A DNA stretch of 64,000 nucleotides, taken from assembly GCA_903834835.1 (NCBI GenBank), contig CAILKO010000035.1:372539-436538 (forward strand), read 5' to 3'. Positions 29,025 to 37,053 of the stretch are shown piece by piece. The notes under the pieces are model-generated. The model saw only the letters and a list, made by a program, of their open reading frames with translations, had not been told where the DNA came from and ran no database searches. Both the position numbers and the translations under genes were made by a program. This stretch comes from an uncultured Pseudomonadota bacterium (lineage in GTDB: Bacteria > Pseudomonadota > Gammaproteobacteria > Burkholderiales > SG8-39). The number at the start of each line of letters is the position of its first letter. Positions within the stretch are counted from its first letter, which is position 1.

Positions 29025-29054
29025 CAAGATAGTAACATTTATGGTACTATCTTG
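29025..29054. repeat. Palindrome family, copy 3 (12-bp arms, one mismatch, 6-nt loop)
   Basis: Left arm CAAGATAGTAAC (29025-29036), loop ATTTAT, right arm GGTACTATCTTG (29043-29054); one A-G mismatch in the pair next to the loop-closing pair. It lies in the 106-bp convergent gap between gatB and the DUF4124-like gene, about 40 bp from each stop. It is enclosed by a second, perfect 11-bp inverted repeat: GGGAGTCCGGG (28991-29001) and CCCGGACTCCC (29068-29078). Same core as copies 1, 2 and 4. Confidence 0.9.
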
Positions 29055-29089
29055 CGGGAATCCGGCTCCCGGACTCCCCCCGAACCGCG

Positions 29090-29713
29090 CTACTTCCGAC
29101 GGGTGAGGTCCATGTAGCGCTTCTTGTCGTCGTCGTACTTCGCGTTGATCGTATCGACTTCCTTCTTCTTCGCGGCCAGCAGGTTCTGCTGGGCCGAAAG
29201 ATCGATCTCCGCGTTCTTGATGTCTTCAAGCAGCTTGGCGGGCGGCTTGTTCTTGCCCTGGTAGAACTCCATGTCCTTCTGCAGCGCGATCTGGCGCTGG
29301 TTGATCTTGCCGATGCGCGCCTCGACATCCTTCACCGCCAGCTGATTGTCCTTGAGGGCCCGACCGCGTGCATCGTCGATATCCCGCTCGCTCGTATAGG
29401 TCGCGAGCAGCGCCCGGTTGCGGCGCGAATCCTCCTTCGCCGCTTCCGCATCGTCGCGCTTCTTCTTGGCCTCGGCCTCCTTCGCGGCGCGTTGTTCGTC
29501 GGTAAGCTGCCCCTCTATGCGGCGCACGACGCTGCCCTGCTTGTTCAGCTGCTCCAGGGGCTGCCCCGCGCACTGCGGCGGCACCGTCTGGCCGTAGTAC
29601 TTCTTGCCGTCCTTGCCGGTGCAGCGGAACATCTGCGCCTCTGCCGCGAGGGGAAGCGCGAAACCCGCGGCAAGTGCCACGTAACGGATCAGCCGGGAAA
29701 ATTCGCTCGACAT
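29090..29713 (-). CDS. Periplasmic coiled-coil protein with DUF4124-like N-terminus
   Basis: 207 residues from ATG 29713. The signal peptide (YVALAAGFALPLAAEAQ) is followed by MFRCTGKDGKKYYGQTVPPQC, the short DUF4124 pattern with two cysteines. From about residue 65 to the end the protein is a long charged coiled coil (EQRAAKEAEAKKKRDDAEAAKED...). It is likely periplasmic and structural or chaperone-like, but the function is unknown. Longer in-frame starts give Arg/Gly-rich non-protein. It is divergent from pyrE. Confidence 0.78.
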   Translation of the reverse strand: MSSEFSRLIRYVALAAGFALPLAAEAQMFRCTGKDGKKYYGQTVPPQCAGQPLEQLNKQGSVVRRIEGQLTDEQRAAKEAEAKKKRDDAEAAKEDSRRNRALLATYTSERDIDDARGRALKDNQLAVKDVEARIGKINQRQIALQKDMEFYQGKNKPPAKLLEDIKNAEIDLSAQQNLLAAKKKEVDTINAKYDDDKKRYMDLTRRK

Positions 29714-29901
29714 TTGATGCTCCCTGGGTTGCTGGTTGCCTGCCGGCGGCCGTCTGTAGCCGCTGCCCGACGATTCTATCCTGAGGCTCCCGAGCATCCG
29801 CGCCTGTCCGCCCAGTCCCGGGAGCGGCGACGCGCGCGAGGCCGGCCCATCGTGCGCCATCCCGCGGCTAGAATGTCGCCACTCCAACCCGGCAGGCTCG
29901 C

Positions 29902-30594
29902 ATGTCCTCCACCCACGACAAGATCTTCATCGCACAAAGCACGGCCCGCATGCTGCTCGAGGTCAAGGCCGTACTGTTCTTCGACCAGAAACCCTTCATC
30001 TTTACTTCGGGCTGGGCGAGCCCGGTGTACATCGACTGCCGCAAACTCATTTTCTACCCGCGGATCCGGCGCCAGCTGGTCGACTTCGCGGTCGCAACGC
30101 TCGGCCGCGACGCGGGCTACGAGCAGTTCGACGTGGTGGCCGGTGGCGAGACCGCGGGCATCCCCTACGCCGCATGGATCGCCGATCGCCTCGGCCTGCC
30201 CATGCAGTACATCCGCAAGAAGCCCAAGGGCTTCGGGCGCAACGCGCAGATCGAAGGCGATCTGCGCGAAGGCGCGCGCACCCTGCTGGTCGAGGATCTG
30301 ACGACGGACGGGCGCTCGAAGATCAACTTCTGCGAGGCCTTGCGCACCGCGGGATCGGTGGTCGAGCACGTATTCGTGAATTTCTACTACGACATCTTTC
30401 CCGAGTCGAAGAAGATCCTTGGCGACCTGAATGTCCGGCTGCACGCGCTCGCAACCTGGTGGGACGTTCTGGAAGTGGTGAAGCAGGACAACTACCTTGC
30501 CAGCAAACAGATTGCGGAAGTCGAGAAGTTCCTGCACGCACCGGCCGAGTGGTCGGCGGCAAATGGCGGCGCCTCCGGCACGCCCGGCGGCTGA
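29902..30594 (+). CDS. pyrE: Orotate phosphoribosyltransferase
   Basis: 230 residues. The [15 protein letters not shown] substrate segment and the PRPP-binding loop [13 protein letters not shown] are the family landmarks; [14 protein letters not shown] holds the flexible catalytic loop. It transfers ribose-phosphate from PRPP to orotate in pyrimidine synthesis. This is the longer variant seen in many proteobacteria ([13 protein letters not shown]) rather than the E. coli type. It is followed after 30 bp by xth in the same direction. Confidence 0.93.
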   Translation: MSSTHDKIFIAQSTARMLLEVKAVLFFDQKPFIFTSGWASPVYIDCRKLIFYPRIRRQLVDFAVATLGRDAGYEQFDVVAGGETAGIPYAAWIADRLGLPMQYIRKKPKGFGRNAQIEGDLREGARTLLVEDLTTDGRSKINFCEALRTAGSVVEHVFVNFYYDIFPESKKILGDLNVRLHALATWWDVLEVVKQDNYLASKQIAEVEKFLHAPAEWSAANGGASGTPGG

Positions 30595-30624
30595 AGCCTC
30601 GTTACGACGGCGCGACGCTCGAAC

Positions 30625-31401
30625 GTGCGCATACTCACCCTGAACGTCAACGGGATCCGCTCCGCCGCGCGCAAGGGCGTAGTGCCGTGGCTCGTCAAGC
30701 AGGCACCGGACGTGGTCTGCCTGCAGGAAATGAAAGCACAGGCGGCGGACATCGACCCCGCCGAGCATGTGCCGCCGGGCTATCACCTGCACCATGCGCT
30801 GGCGGAAAAGAAGGGCTACAGCGGCGTGGCGATCCTGAGCAGGGCGAAGCCTGACGAAGTCCGGACCGGCTTTCGCAACGCGGAGTTCGACGCGGAAGGA
30901 CGCTATGTCGAGGCGCGATTCGGCAAACTCTGGGTGGTATCGCTCTACCTGCCCTCTGGCTCTTCCGGGCCGCATCGGCAGGAATCCAAGTTCCGTTTTC
31001 TGGAAGCGTTCTCCACCCACCTGAAGAAGCTGCGCAAGCGCGGTGAGGAAGTGGTGCTGTGCGGAGACTGGAACATCGCCCACCGCGAAATCGACCTGAA
31101 AAACTGGAAGTCCAACCAGAAGAATTCAGGTTTCCTGCCCGAAGAGCGCGCCTGGCTGAGCAGCGTGTTCGACAAGCACGGTTTTGTCGATGTGTTTCGC
31201 AGACTGAACGCCGAGCCCGATCAGTACACCTGGTGGTCGAATCGCGGGCAGGCCTGGGCCAAGAACGTGGGCTGGCGCATCGATTACCAGATCGCGACGC
31301 CCGGCATCGCGGCGCGCGCGGTGCAAGAGTCGATCTACAAGGCGGAGCGGTTTTCCGATCATGCGCCGCTCGCGATCGACTATGACTACCCCCCGGGCTA
31401 G
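30625..31401 (+). CDS. xth: Exodeoxyribonuclease III (AP endonuclease)
   Basis: 258 residues from GTG 30625. LNVNGIRSAARKG, LQEMKA (catalytic Glu), LCGDWNIAHREIDLKN, and the terminal DYQIATPG and FSDHAPLAIDYD motifs are all present. It cleaves at abasic sites and removes 3' blocks in base-excision repair. The 3' end overlaps the start of the AmpG-like gene by 20 bp. Confidence 0.94.
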   Translation: MRILTLNVNGIRSAARKGVVPWLVKQAPDVVCLQEMKAQAADIDPAEHVPPGYHLHHALAEKKGYSGVAILSRAKPDEVRTGFRNAEFDAEGRYVEARFGKLWVVSLYLPSGSSGPHRQESKFRFLEAFSTHLKKLRKRGEEVVLCGDWNIAHREIDLKNWKSNQKNSGFLPEERAWLSSVFDKHGFVDVFRRLNAEPDQYTWWSNRGQAWAKNVGWRIDYQIATPGIAARAVQESIYKAERFSDHAPLAIDYDYPPG

Positions 31402-32716
31402 CGCTACGCGCGACCGGTTGCGCGCCGGGATCCGCCCCTATCTGGAGGCCGCGCCGCTCGCAGCCCTGTTTCTCGGCATATCTTCCGGCTTCGCGTTCGC
31501 GATGATCGGCGCGACGCTTACCACGCGGCTCGCGCAGCACGGCATCACCAAGAGCACGGTCACCGCATTCGCGCTCACCTTTCTCGCTTACAACTTCAAG
31601 TTCCTCTGGGCGCCGATGGTCGACAGCGTCCGGCTGCCGCTGATCGGGCGCTACGGTCAGCGCCGCAGCTGGCTCTGGTTTTCCGGCCTGCTCGTCATGG
31701 GCGCCGTGATCCTGCTCGGGGCGGCAGATCCGAATCAGGCCCTGCACCTTGTCGCGATCGCGGCGATCGCGGTCGGCATCGCCGGCGCCACGTTCGACAT
31801 CATCATCGACGCCTATCGCATCGAGCTGCTCGAGCCGCGCCAGCTCGGCGTGGGGTCCGGCATGTCGCAATATGGCTGGCGGATCGGCGCAGCCGGAGCA
31901 GGGGCGCTCGCGCTGCTGCTCGCCAACCGCGTCGGCTGGACCTGGGCCTATGCGGCCTGCGCGAGTTTCGCGCTGCCCGCGATGCTGGTCGGCCTCGCAA
32001 TGGGCGAGCCCGCGCGCCATCGCGAACCCGCGGCGGGCCGGGGCCTCTATGCCGCCTTCTCCGCCTACCTCAGCCCGCTCGCCGAGTTCATGCGCCGCAG
32101 CGGCGCGCTCGTCGTCCTCTTCTTCGTGCTGATACACAAGATCGGCGACACGCTCGCCAATCTGACGCTGCGGCTGCTGTTCCAGGACCTCGGCTTCACC
32201 AACGACGAGATCGCGTTCTACGACATCGGCGTGGGCTTCATCGCGCTGCTCGCAGGCGTGTTCGCAGGCGGCATTCTCTATGAACGCGCCGGCATGAAGC
32301 GGGCGGTCCTGGCGAGTCTGATTCTGATGGCGGTCTCGAACCTGAGCTTCGCGGCACTTGCTGCAGCCGGCCACAGCAACGCCGGCATGGCGGCCGCGGT
32401 CGGCTTCGAGAATTTCGCGAGCGGCATCGGCGGGGTCACCGTGGTTGCCTATCTCTCGGCGCTCTGCAGTCTGCGCTTCACGGCGAGCCAGTACGCGCTC
32501 CTGTCCGCGCTCGCCAGCATCGCGGGCCGTTTCATCACCGGCACCACGGTCGGCACGCTGATCGAGGCGGTCGGCTACGTGACCTTCTATCTGCTGACCA
32601 CGCTGGTCGCCGTACCGGGCGTGATCCTGTTCTGGATGATGATCCGCTCGGGTCTCGCCGACCTGTCGATCGGCTCGGCAGGCCGCGAGGGCGCTCAGCC
32701 CGACGTGCAGCGGTAG
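31382..32716 (+). CDS. AmpG-like major facilitator superfamily permease
   Basis: 444 residues from ATG 31382, with about twelve to fourteen membrane helices. The segments FLAYNFKFLWAPMVD and GQRRSWLW match AmpG-family muropeptide permeases, as does GATFDIIIDAYRIELL. E. coli AmpG imports GlcNAc-anhydroMurNAc peptides for wall recycling, but the broad family also includes acetyl-CoA transporter-like members, so the substrate is tentative. The start lies inside xth and the end runs 22 bp into the convergent metW gene. Confidence 0.82.
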   Translation: MTTPRASATRDRLRAGIRPYLEAAPLAALFLGISSGFAFAMIGATLTTRLAQHGITKSTVTAFALTFLAYNFKFLWAPMVDSVRLPLIGRYGQRRSWLWFSGLLVMGAVILLGAADPNQALHLVAIAAIAVGIAGATFDIIIDAYRIELLEPRQLGVGSGMSQYGWRIGAAGAGALALLLANRVGWTWAYAACASFALPAMLVGLAMGEPARHREPAAGRGLYAAFSAYLSPLAEFMRRSGALVVLFFVLIHKIGDTLANLTLRLLFQDLGFTNDEIAFYDIGVGFIALLAGVFAGGILYERAGMKRAVLASLILMAVSNLSFAALAAAGHSNAGMAAAVGFENFASGIGGVTVVAYLSALCSLRFTASQYALLSALASIAGRFITGTTVGTLIEAVGYVTFYLLTTLVAVPGVILFWMMIRSGLADLSIGSAGREGAQPDVQR

Positions 32717-33300
32717 ACCGCCAGACTCCCGAACAGGTTCGGCATCACGGATACCGGCCGGCCACCGTGCAGCACCACGCGCTCGAGCACCCGGATGGAC
32801 AGCTTTTCGCACAGCGCCTCGAAATCGTGAATCGTGCACAGGTGCACGTTCGGCGTGTCGAACCACTGATAGGGCAGCGCAGCCGACACGGGCATGCGCC
32901 CCCGTGCGACCTGCAGGCGCGCCGACCAGTGGCCGAAATTCGGAAACGAAACGATCGCCTCGCGTCCGACGCGCAGCATCTCGCGCATGATGTCTTCGGT
33001 ATGCCGGACAGCCTGCAGCGTCTGCGACAGGATCACGTAGTCGAAGGAGCCGTCGCGAAATGCCGAGAGCCCGCTCTCCAGATTCATCTGCATCACGTTC
33101 ACGCCGCTACGCACGCACTCGGTGACCTTCTGGTCGTCGATCTCGATGCCGTACCCGTGGACCGCACGGGCGCGCCGGAGAAAGTCGAGCAGCGTGCCAT
33201 CGCCGCAGCCGAGGTCCAGCACACGCTTGCCGGAGCCGATCCAGCGCGCAATCGCGGCAAAGTCCGGGCGCGCGTTCATGATGCGCTCTGCTCCGGTCAT
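32695..33300 (-). CDS. metW: Methionine biosynthesis protein MetW
   Basis: 201 residues from ATG 33300, which overlaps the metX stop by 4 bp (ATGA). It has a class I SAM-methyltransferase fold with [15 protein letters not shown] and the [29 protein letters not shown] block typical of MetW. MetW is needed with MetX for homoserine acylation in several proteobacteria, apparently as a partner protein. An internal ATG at 33279 is an alternative start. It is under the metX SAM-II riboswitch. Its 3' end overlaps the convergent AmpG-like gene by 22 bp. Confidence 0.93.
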   Translation of the reverse strand: MTGAERIMNARPDFAAIARWIGSGKRVLDLGCGDGTLLDFLRRARAVHGYGIEIDDQKVTECVRSGVNVMQMNLESGLSAFRDGSFDYVILSQTLQAVRHTEDIMREMLRVGREAIVSFPNFGHWSARLQVARGRMPVSAALPYQWFDTPNVHLCTIHDFEALCEKLSIRVLERVVLHGGRPVSVMPNLFGSLAVYRCTSG

Positions 33301-34460
33301 TGTTCCGGCCCCTCGAGGAGCATGTTCCCGAACCACGCGCGAACCGCCGCGAAGTAGCGCGCATCGTCCATCAGGAAAGCGTCGTGCCCGTGGGGCGCGT
33401 CGATCTCCAGATAACTCACATCGCGCCGGTTATCGAGCAGCGCCTTGACGATCTCGCGCGAGCGCGCCGGGGTGAAGCGCCAGTCGGAAGTAAAGGACAC
33501 GACGAGGAACCGGGCCCGGGCCGGCGCGAGCGCCATGGAGAGATCTCCGCCATGGGCCGCCGCAGGATCGAAGTAGTCCAGCGCCTTGGTAATGCGCAGA
33601 TAGGTGTTGGCATCGAAGTAGGTGGAGAACTTGTCGCCCTGGTAGCGCAGATAGCTCTCGATCTCGAAGTCGATGTTGAAGTCAAAGCCCGGCGTGCCGC
33701 GCCGCAGCTCGCGCCCGAACTTCTCCATCATGACGTCGTCCGAAAGGTAGGTGATGTGCCCGATCATGCGTGCGACCCTCAGGCCGCGCCGCGGCACGAC
33801 GCCGTGCTCGTAGTAGTGACCGCCGTGGAAATCCGGATCCGTGGTGATCGCCTGGCGCGCAACCTCGTTGAACGCGATGTTCTGCGCGCTCAGCTTCGGT
33901 GTGGCGGCGATCACCAGCGCATGGCCGACACGCTCCGGGAAGGAGATGGTCCACTGAAGCGCCTGCATCGCGCCCAGGCTGCCGCCCATCACGGCAGCGA
34001 ATCGCTGTACACCCAGAAAATCCGCGAGACGCGCCTGGGCCGCGACCCAGTCCTCCACCGTGACAACCGGGAAGTCTCCGCCCCAGGGCTTGCCGGTGGC
34101 AGGGTTGATGCTCATCGGCCCGGTGGATCCGTGGCAGCCACCGAGGTTGTTCACGCCGACGACGAAGAACCGCTCGGTATCGAGCGGCTTTCCCGGACCC
34201 ACCATGTTGTCCCACCAGCCGACATTCTCCGGATCATCGGCGTAGTGACCGGCAATGTGGTGCGAAGCATTGAGCGCGTGACACACGAGCACCGCATTCG
34301 AGCGCGCCGGATTCAGCCTGCCATAGGTCTCGTAGGCGAGCTCGAAGGACGGCAGCTCTGCGCCGCTCTGCAGCCTGAGCGGGACGTCGAAGCGCGCGCG
34401 CTGTGCGAGCACCGCGCCCACCGAACCCCCGGACAATACTTGGTCGTTCTTTGCAGCCAT
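33297..34460 (-). CDS. metX: Homoserine O-acyltransferase MetX
   Basis: 387 residues. It is an alpha/beta-hydrolase-fold enzyme with the nucleophile in [12 protein letters not shown], Asp in the FTSDWRF region and His in [10 protein letters not shown]. It acylates homoserine at the first committed step of methionine synthesis. The [19 protein letters not shown] loop can be associated with succinyl rather than acetyl transfer in proteobacteria, so the acyl donor is open. Expression is controlled by a SAM-II aptamer and terminator in a leader of about 116 nt. The gene is coupled to metW. Confidence 0.94.
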   Translation of the reverse strand: MAAKNDQVLSGGSVGAVLAQRARFDVPLRLQSGAELPSFELAYETYGRLNPARSNAVLVCHALNASHHIAGHYADDPENVGWWDNMVGPGKPLDTERFFVVGVNNLGGCHGSTGPMSINPATGKPWGGDFPVVTVEDWVAAQARLADFLGVQRFAAVMGGSLGAMQALQWTISFPERVGHALVIAATPKLSAQNIAFNEVARQAITTDPDFHGGHYYEHGVVPRRGLRVARMIGHITYLSDDVMMEKFGRELRRGTPGFDFNIDFEIESYLRYQGDKFSTYFDANTYLRITKALDYFDPAAAHGGDLSMALAPARARFLVVSFTSDWRFTPARSREIVKALLDNRRDVSYLEIDAPHGHDAFLMDDARYFAAVRAWFGNMLLEGPEQ

Positions 34461-34470
34461 CGCAGCCGAA

Positions 34471-34508
34471 AATAAAAAAAGCCCGTTCAGCTTGCGCAGG
34501 GACGGGCT
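34471..34508 (-). terminator. Intrinsic terminator of the metX attenuator
   Basis: On the minus strand AGCCCGT (34508-34502) pairs with ACGGGCT (34486-34480), a 7-bp GC-rich stem with a 15-nt loop, followed at once by a run of U (34479-34474, then A and UU). It ends ten bases before the metX ATG. The loop and 3' arm contain CGCAAGCTGAAC (34496-34485), an exact complement of GTTCAGCTTGCG inside the upstream aptamer (34558-34547), so an antiterminator can form instead. Confidence 0.88.
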
Positions 34509-34517
34509 CTCTCGACC

Positions 34518-34576
34518 TGTCTCTTTAGCTGTACTTGTAACGCGCCCGCAAGCTGAACTTCAAATCGGCGCCACTC
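34518..34576 (-). promoter_or_regulatory. SAM-II riboswitch aptamer upstream of metX
   Basis: Read on the minus strand from about 34576, the P1 5' strand GCGCC is followed by GATTT, then a variable loop, TTGCG, the P1 3' strand GGCGCG, TTACAAGTAC and the invariant AGCTAAA. The order and the key segments (GCGC-yGAUUU, GCGCGU-n-AyAA, AGCUAAA) match the SAM-II H-type pseudoknot. Position (directly before metX) and the downstream terminator fit a switch that turns metXW off when SAM is plentiful. The family is best known from Alphaproteobacteria. I could not run a covariance-model search. Confidence 0.88.
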
Positions 34577-34583
34577 GGGGGGG

Positions 34584-34612
34584 ATTATATCGCCTGCGGG
34601 GCGCTTCAGGCG
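34584..34612 (-). promoter_or_regulatory. Predicted sigma-70 promoter of metX-metW
   Basis: On the minus strand a perfect -10 box TATAAT lies at 34589-34584. The -35 region at about 34612-34607 (CGCCTG) is poor, inside the last codons of ptsI. The start of transcription would be near 34577, so the RNA would begin essentially with the SAM-II aptamer. This fits a leader devoted to the riboswitch. Confidence 0.6.
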
Positions 34613-36330
34613 TTCAGTCGGTGCAGCAGGTCCTTGGTTCGCTCGGGGCGAATGCTGCGCAGGATCCGGCGCGCAAGCGGCACCGCTTCCGCGAGACTGG
34701 TGCGCAGGATGCGCTCCTTCACTTCCAGCAGGTGCGAGGACTGCATGGAGAAATTCCGCAGCCCGAACCCGAGCAGCAGCCGGGTGAGCTGGGGGTCTCC
34801 CGCCATCTCGCCGCAGACCGCTACCGGAACACCGGCGCGCGTCGCGCTGCGTATCGTTCCGGCAATGAGCTGCAGCACCGCCGGATGCATCGGGTCGTAC
34901 AGGTGCGCGACCGCATCGTCCGTGCGGTCGATCGCGAGCGTGTACTGGATCAGGTCGTTGGTCCCGATAGACAGGTAGTCGAGCTTGCGCATGAACAGGC
35001 CGAGCGACAACGCGGCCGCCGGGATCTCGATCATTCCACCGACCGGCACATCGTCCCGGTAGGGCTGGCCGCGCTCTTTCAGCTGCTCTTTCGCCTGCTT
35101 CACCAGCGCGAGCGCCTGATCAATTTCGTGGGCATGCGCCAGCATCGGCAGCAGCATGCGCACGTTGCCGTGATGCGACGCGCGGAGGATGGCGCGCAAC
35201 TGGGTCAGGAACATCTGCGGCTCGGCGAGGCAGAAGCGTATCGCGCGCAGACCCATCGCCGGATTCGGCTGCGTCGCGCCTTCTCCCTCGAGCGCCTTGT
35301 CCGCGCCGATGTCAAGCGTGCGCAGGACCACAGGTCTGCCGCCCATCGCGGCGGCGACGTCCCGGTAGGCCTCGTACTGCTCGTCCTCGCCCGGGAGATC
35401 CTTGCGGTTGAGAAACAGGAACTCGGTGCGGAACAGTCCGACGCCCTCGGCGCCGGCATCGAGCACATCCGCCATGTCCTGCGGGAGCTCGATATTCGCG
35501 AACAGCTCGATCGATGTGCCCTCGAGCGTCGTCGCGGGCGTGGTCTTCAGGCGGCGCAGCTTGCGGCGCTCCAGATCGAGTTCGCCCTGGCGCAGCTGGT
35601 ACTCCGCAAGCACCAGCGGATCCGGATTCACGATCAGGACGCCCTTCATGCCGTCCACAATGAGCGTGTCGTTCTCGCGCACCGTCTGGCGCGCGCTGTG
35701 CAGGCCGACGAGCGCGGGGATATTCAGGCTGCGCGCGAGGATTGCTGTATGCGAGGTGACGCCGCCGACGTCGGTGACGAAGCCGCCGAAGTGGTGGCGC
35801 TTGAAAAGCACCATGTCCGCAGGCGAGAGATCGTGTGCGACGATGATCAGGTTGCGCTCCTCCGCCTCCGGCGGAATCGGCGCCGCCTCGGCGCCTGCAA
35901 GCGCTTTCAGAACCCGCTCGACAACCTGCTGCACGTCCGCCTTGCGTTCGCGCAGATAGGGATCCTCGATGCGGTCGAACTGCTCGACCAGACGTTCCAT
36001 CTGCTGGACGATCGCCCATTCAGCGTTGCGCCCGCGTGCGCGGATGAGTTCGCGCGGCGTCTCGCAGAGCGCGGTGTCATCCAGGATGAGCCGGTGCAGG
36101 TTGACGAACGCGCCGAATTCGGCCGGCGCGTCATGGGGAATCTGCGATTCGATGTCGCCGAGCTCGGCACGCACTGCCGCGACAGCCGCATCGAAACGCG
36201 CAAGCTCCGCATCGATCCCCTCGGGCCCGATGTCGTAGTGCGCGACTTCAAGACGCGCGCTGGAAACAAGGTGCGCAATGCCGATCGTGATGCCGGGCGA
36301 AACGCTCAGCCCGTGCAGCGCGAAATTCAC
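34606..36330 (-). CDS. ptsI: PTS enzyme I (phosphoenolpyruvate-protein phosphotransferase)
   Basis: 574 residues. The active-site His is in GGVTSHTAILARSLNIPA; LFRTEFLFLNR and the C-terminal PEP-binding TIM-barrel segments (VCGEMAGDP, YLSIGTNDLIQYTLAIDR) are intact. It takes phosphate from PEP and passes it to HPr. No sugar-specific EIIBC is in the operon; the partners are HPr and a mannose-type EIIA, so the chain probably serves regulation. Its start overlaps the ptsH stop by 4 bp. Confidence 0.94.
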   Translation of the reverse strand: MNFALHGLSVSPGITIGIAHLVSSARLEVAHYDIGPEGIDAELARFDAAVAAVRAELGDIESQIPHDAPAEFGAFVNLHRLILDDTALCETPRELIRARGRNAEWAIVQQMERLVEQFDRIEDPYLRERKADVQQVVERVLKALAGAEAAPIPPEAEERNLIIVAHDLSPADMVLFKRHHFGGFVTDVGGVTSHTAILARSLNIPALVGLHSARQTVRENDTLIVDGMKGVLIVNPDPLVLAEYQLRQGELDLERRKLRRLKTTPATTLEGTSIELFANIELPQDMADVLDAGAEGVGLFRTEFLFLNRKDLPGEDEQYEAYRDVAAAMGGRPVVLRTLDIGADKALEGEGATQPNPAMGLRAIRFCLAEPQMFLTQLRAILRASHHGNVRMLLPMLAHAHEIDQALALVKQAKEQLKERGQPYRDDVPVGGMIEIPAAALSLGLFMRKLDYLSIGTNDLIQYTLAIDRTDDAVAHLYDPMHPAVLQLIAGTIRSATRAGVPVAVCGEMAGDPQLTRLLLGFGLRNFSMQSSHLLEVKERILRTSLAEAVPLARRILRSIRPERTKDLLHRLNA

Positions 36331-36596
36331 TCGCCCTCTCCGAAGCGGTCGGCGACCAGCTCCTTCAATGCGCTCACCGCCTGCTCCGCGTCCTCGCCCT
36401 CCGCCTCGACCACCACGGTCGATCCCTTGCCGGCCGCGAGCATCATCACGCCCATGATGCTCTTCGCATTCACCCGGCGCCCGCTGCGCGCGAGCCAGAT
36501 TTCGCAGCGAAAGCGGCTTGCGGTCTGGGTGAGCTTGGCCGAGGCGCGCGCGTGCAGACCCAGCTTGTTGATGATGGGAAGTTCAGCGCTGATCAT
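36327..36596 (-). CDS. ptsH: Phosphocarrier protein HPr
   Basis: 89 residues from ATG 36596 (an ATG at 36602 adds two residues). The phosphorylated His15 is in NKLGLHARAS, and the second regulatory site Ser is in AKSIMGVMML, the motif recognised by HPr kinase in organisms that have it. It relays phosphate from enzyme I to EIIA. It lies between the EIIA gene (28 bp) and ptsI (4-bp overlap). The acidic tail FGEGE is short. Confidence 0.94.
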   Translation of the reverse strand: MISAELPIINKLGLHARASAKLTQTASRFRCEIWLARSGRRVNAKSIMGVMMLAAGKGSTVVVEAEGEDAEQAVSALKELVADRFGEGE

Positions 36597-36624
36597 CGGC
36601 ATACCCGGTCGTCATGTGTGGAGA

Positions 36625-37029
36625 CTAGCAGCTTCGGCATCGATCGCGGTTCATGTGGACGATTCCATCCACGCCCCCCGTGCGCACGCGCTCGATCAGC
36701 TTTTCGAGCGGATCGCCGCGCTGAGTGAGCGCTCGCAGCATCATGGGAAGGTTGACCCCGGATATGCCCTCGACCCGTCCGTCTTCGAGCAGTCTCAGCG
36801 CCGTATTGGCGGGAGTGGCACCATAGATGTCGGTCAGCACCAGAACTCCGCGACCCTGGTCCACTCTCGCGAGCGCTTCGCGCGCGCGCCCGATGATCGA
36901 ATCAGGCGCTTCGCCCGGCGCGATCGTGACCGCCTCGGCATGAGGTGGCATGCCTCCGAGCACATGGGCCGCAGCGCGCAGCAGCGAATCGCCGAGCGCG
37001 CCGTGGGTGAACACGAGCACGCCTACCAA
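36625..37029 (-). CDS. PTS EIIA component, mannose/fructose type
   Basis: 134 residues. FTHGALGDSLL carries the phosphorylated His9; LVLTDIYGATPANTA and the ISGVNLPMML stretch are typical of the EIIA-Man fold. The start is a TTG at 37029 with GGAG six bases upstream; the next candidate is GTG at 37020. Without EIIB, EIIC or EIID partners nearby, it is probably the output of a regulatory PTS rather than part of a sugar transporter. It follows gshB by 24 bp. Confidence 0.88.
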   Translation of the reverse strand: MVGVLVFTHGALGDSLLRAAAHVLGGMPPHAEAVTIAPGEAPDSIIGRAREALARVDQGRGVLVLTDIYGATPANTALRLLEDGRVEGISGVNLPMMLRALTQRGDPLEKLIERVRTGGVDGIVHMNRDRCRSC

Positions 37030-37053
37030 AGTCCGCTCCGCAAGCCGGCAGCG

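Noticed and set aside
30695-32866. Open frame of over 700 codons on the minus strand opposite xth and the AmpG-like gene
   Set aside because: Same GC-driven antisense effect; the translation resembles no protein and crosses gene borders.
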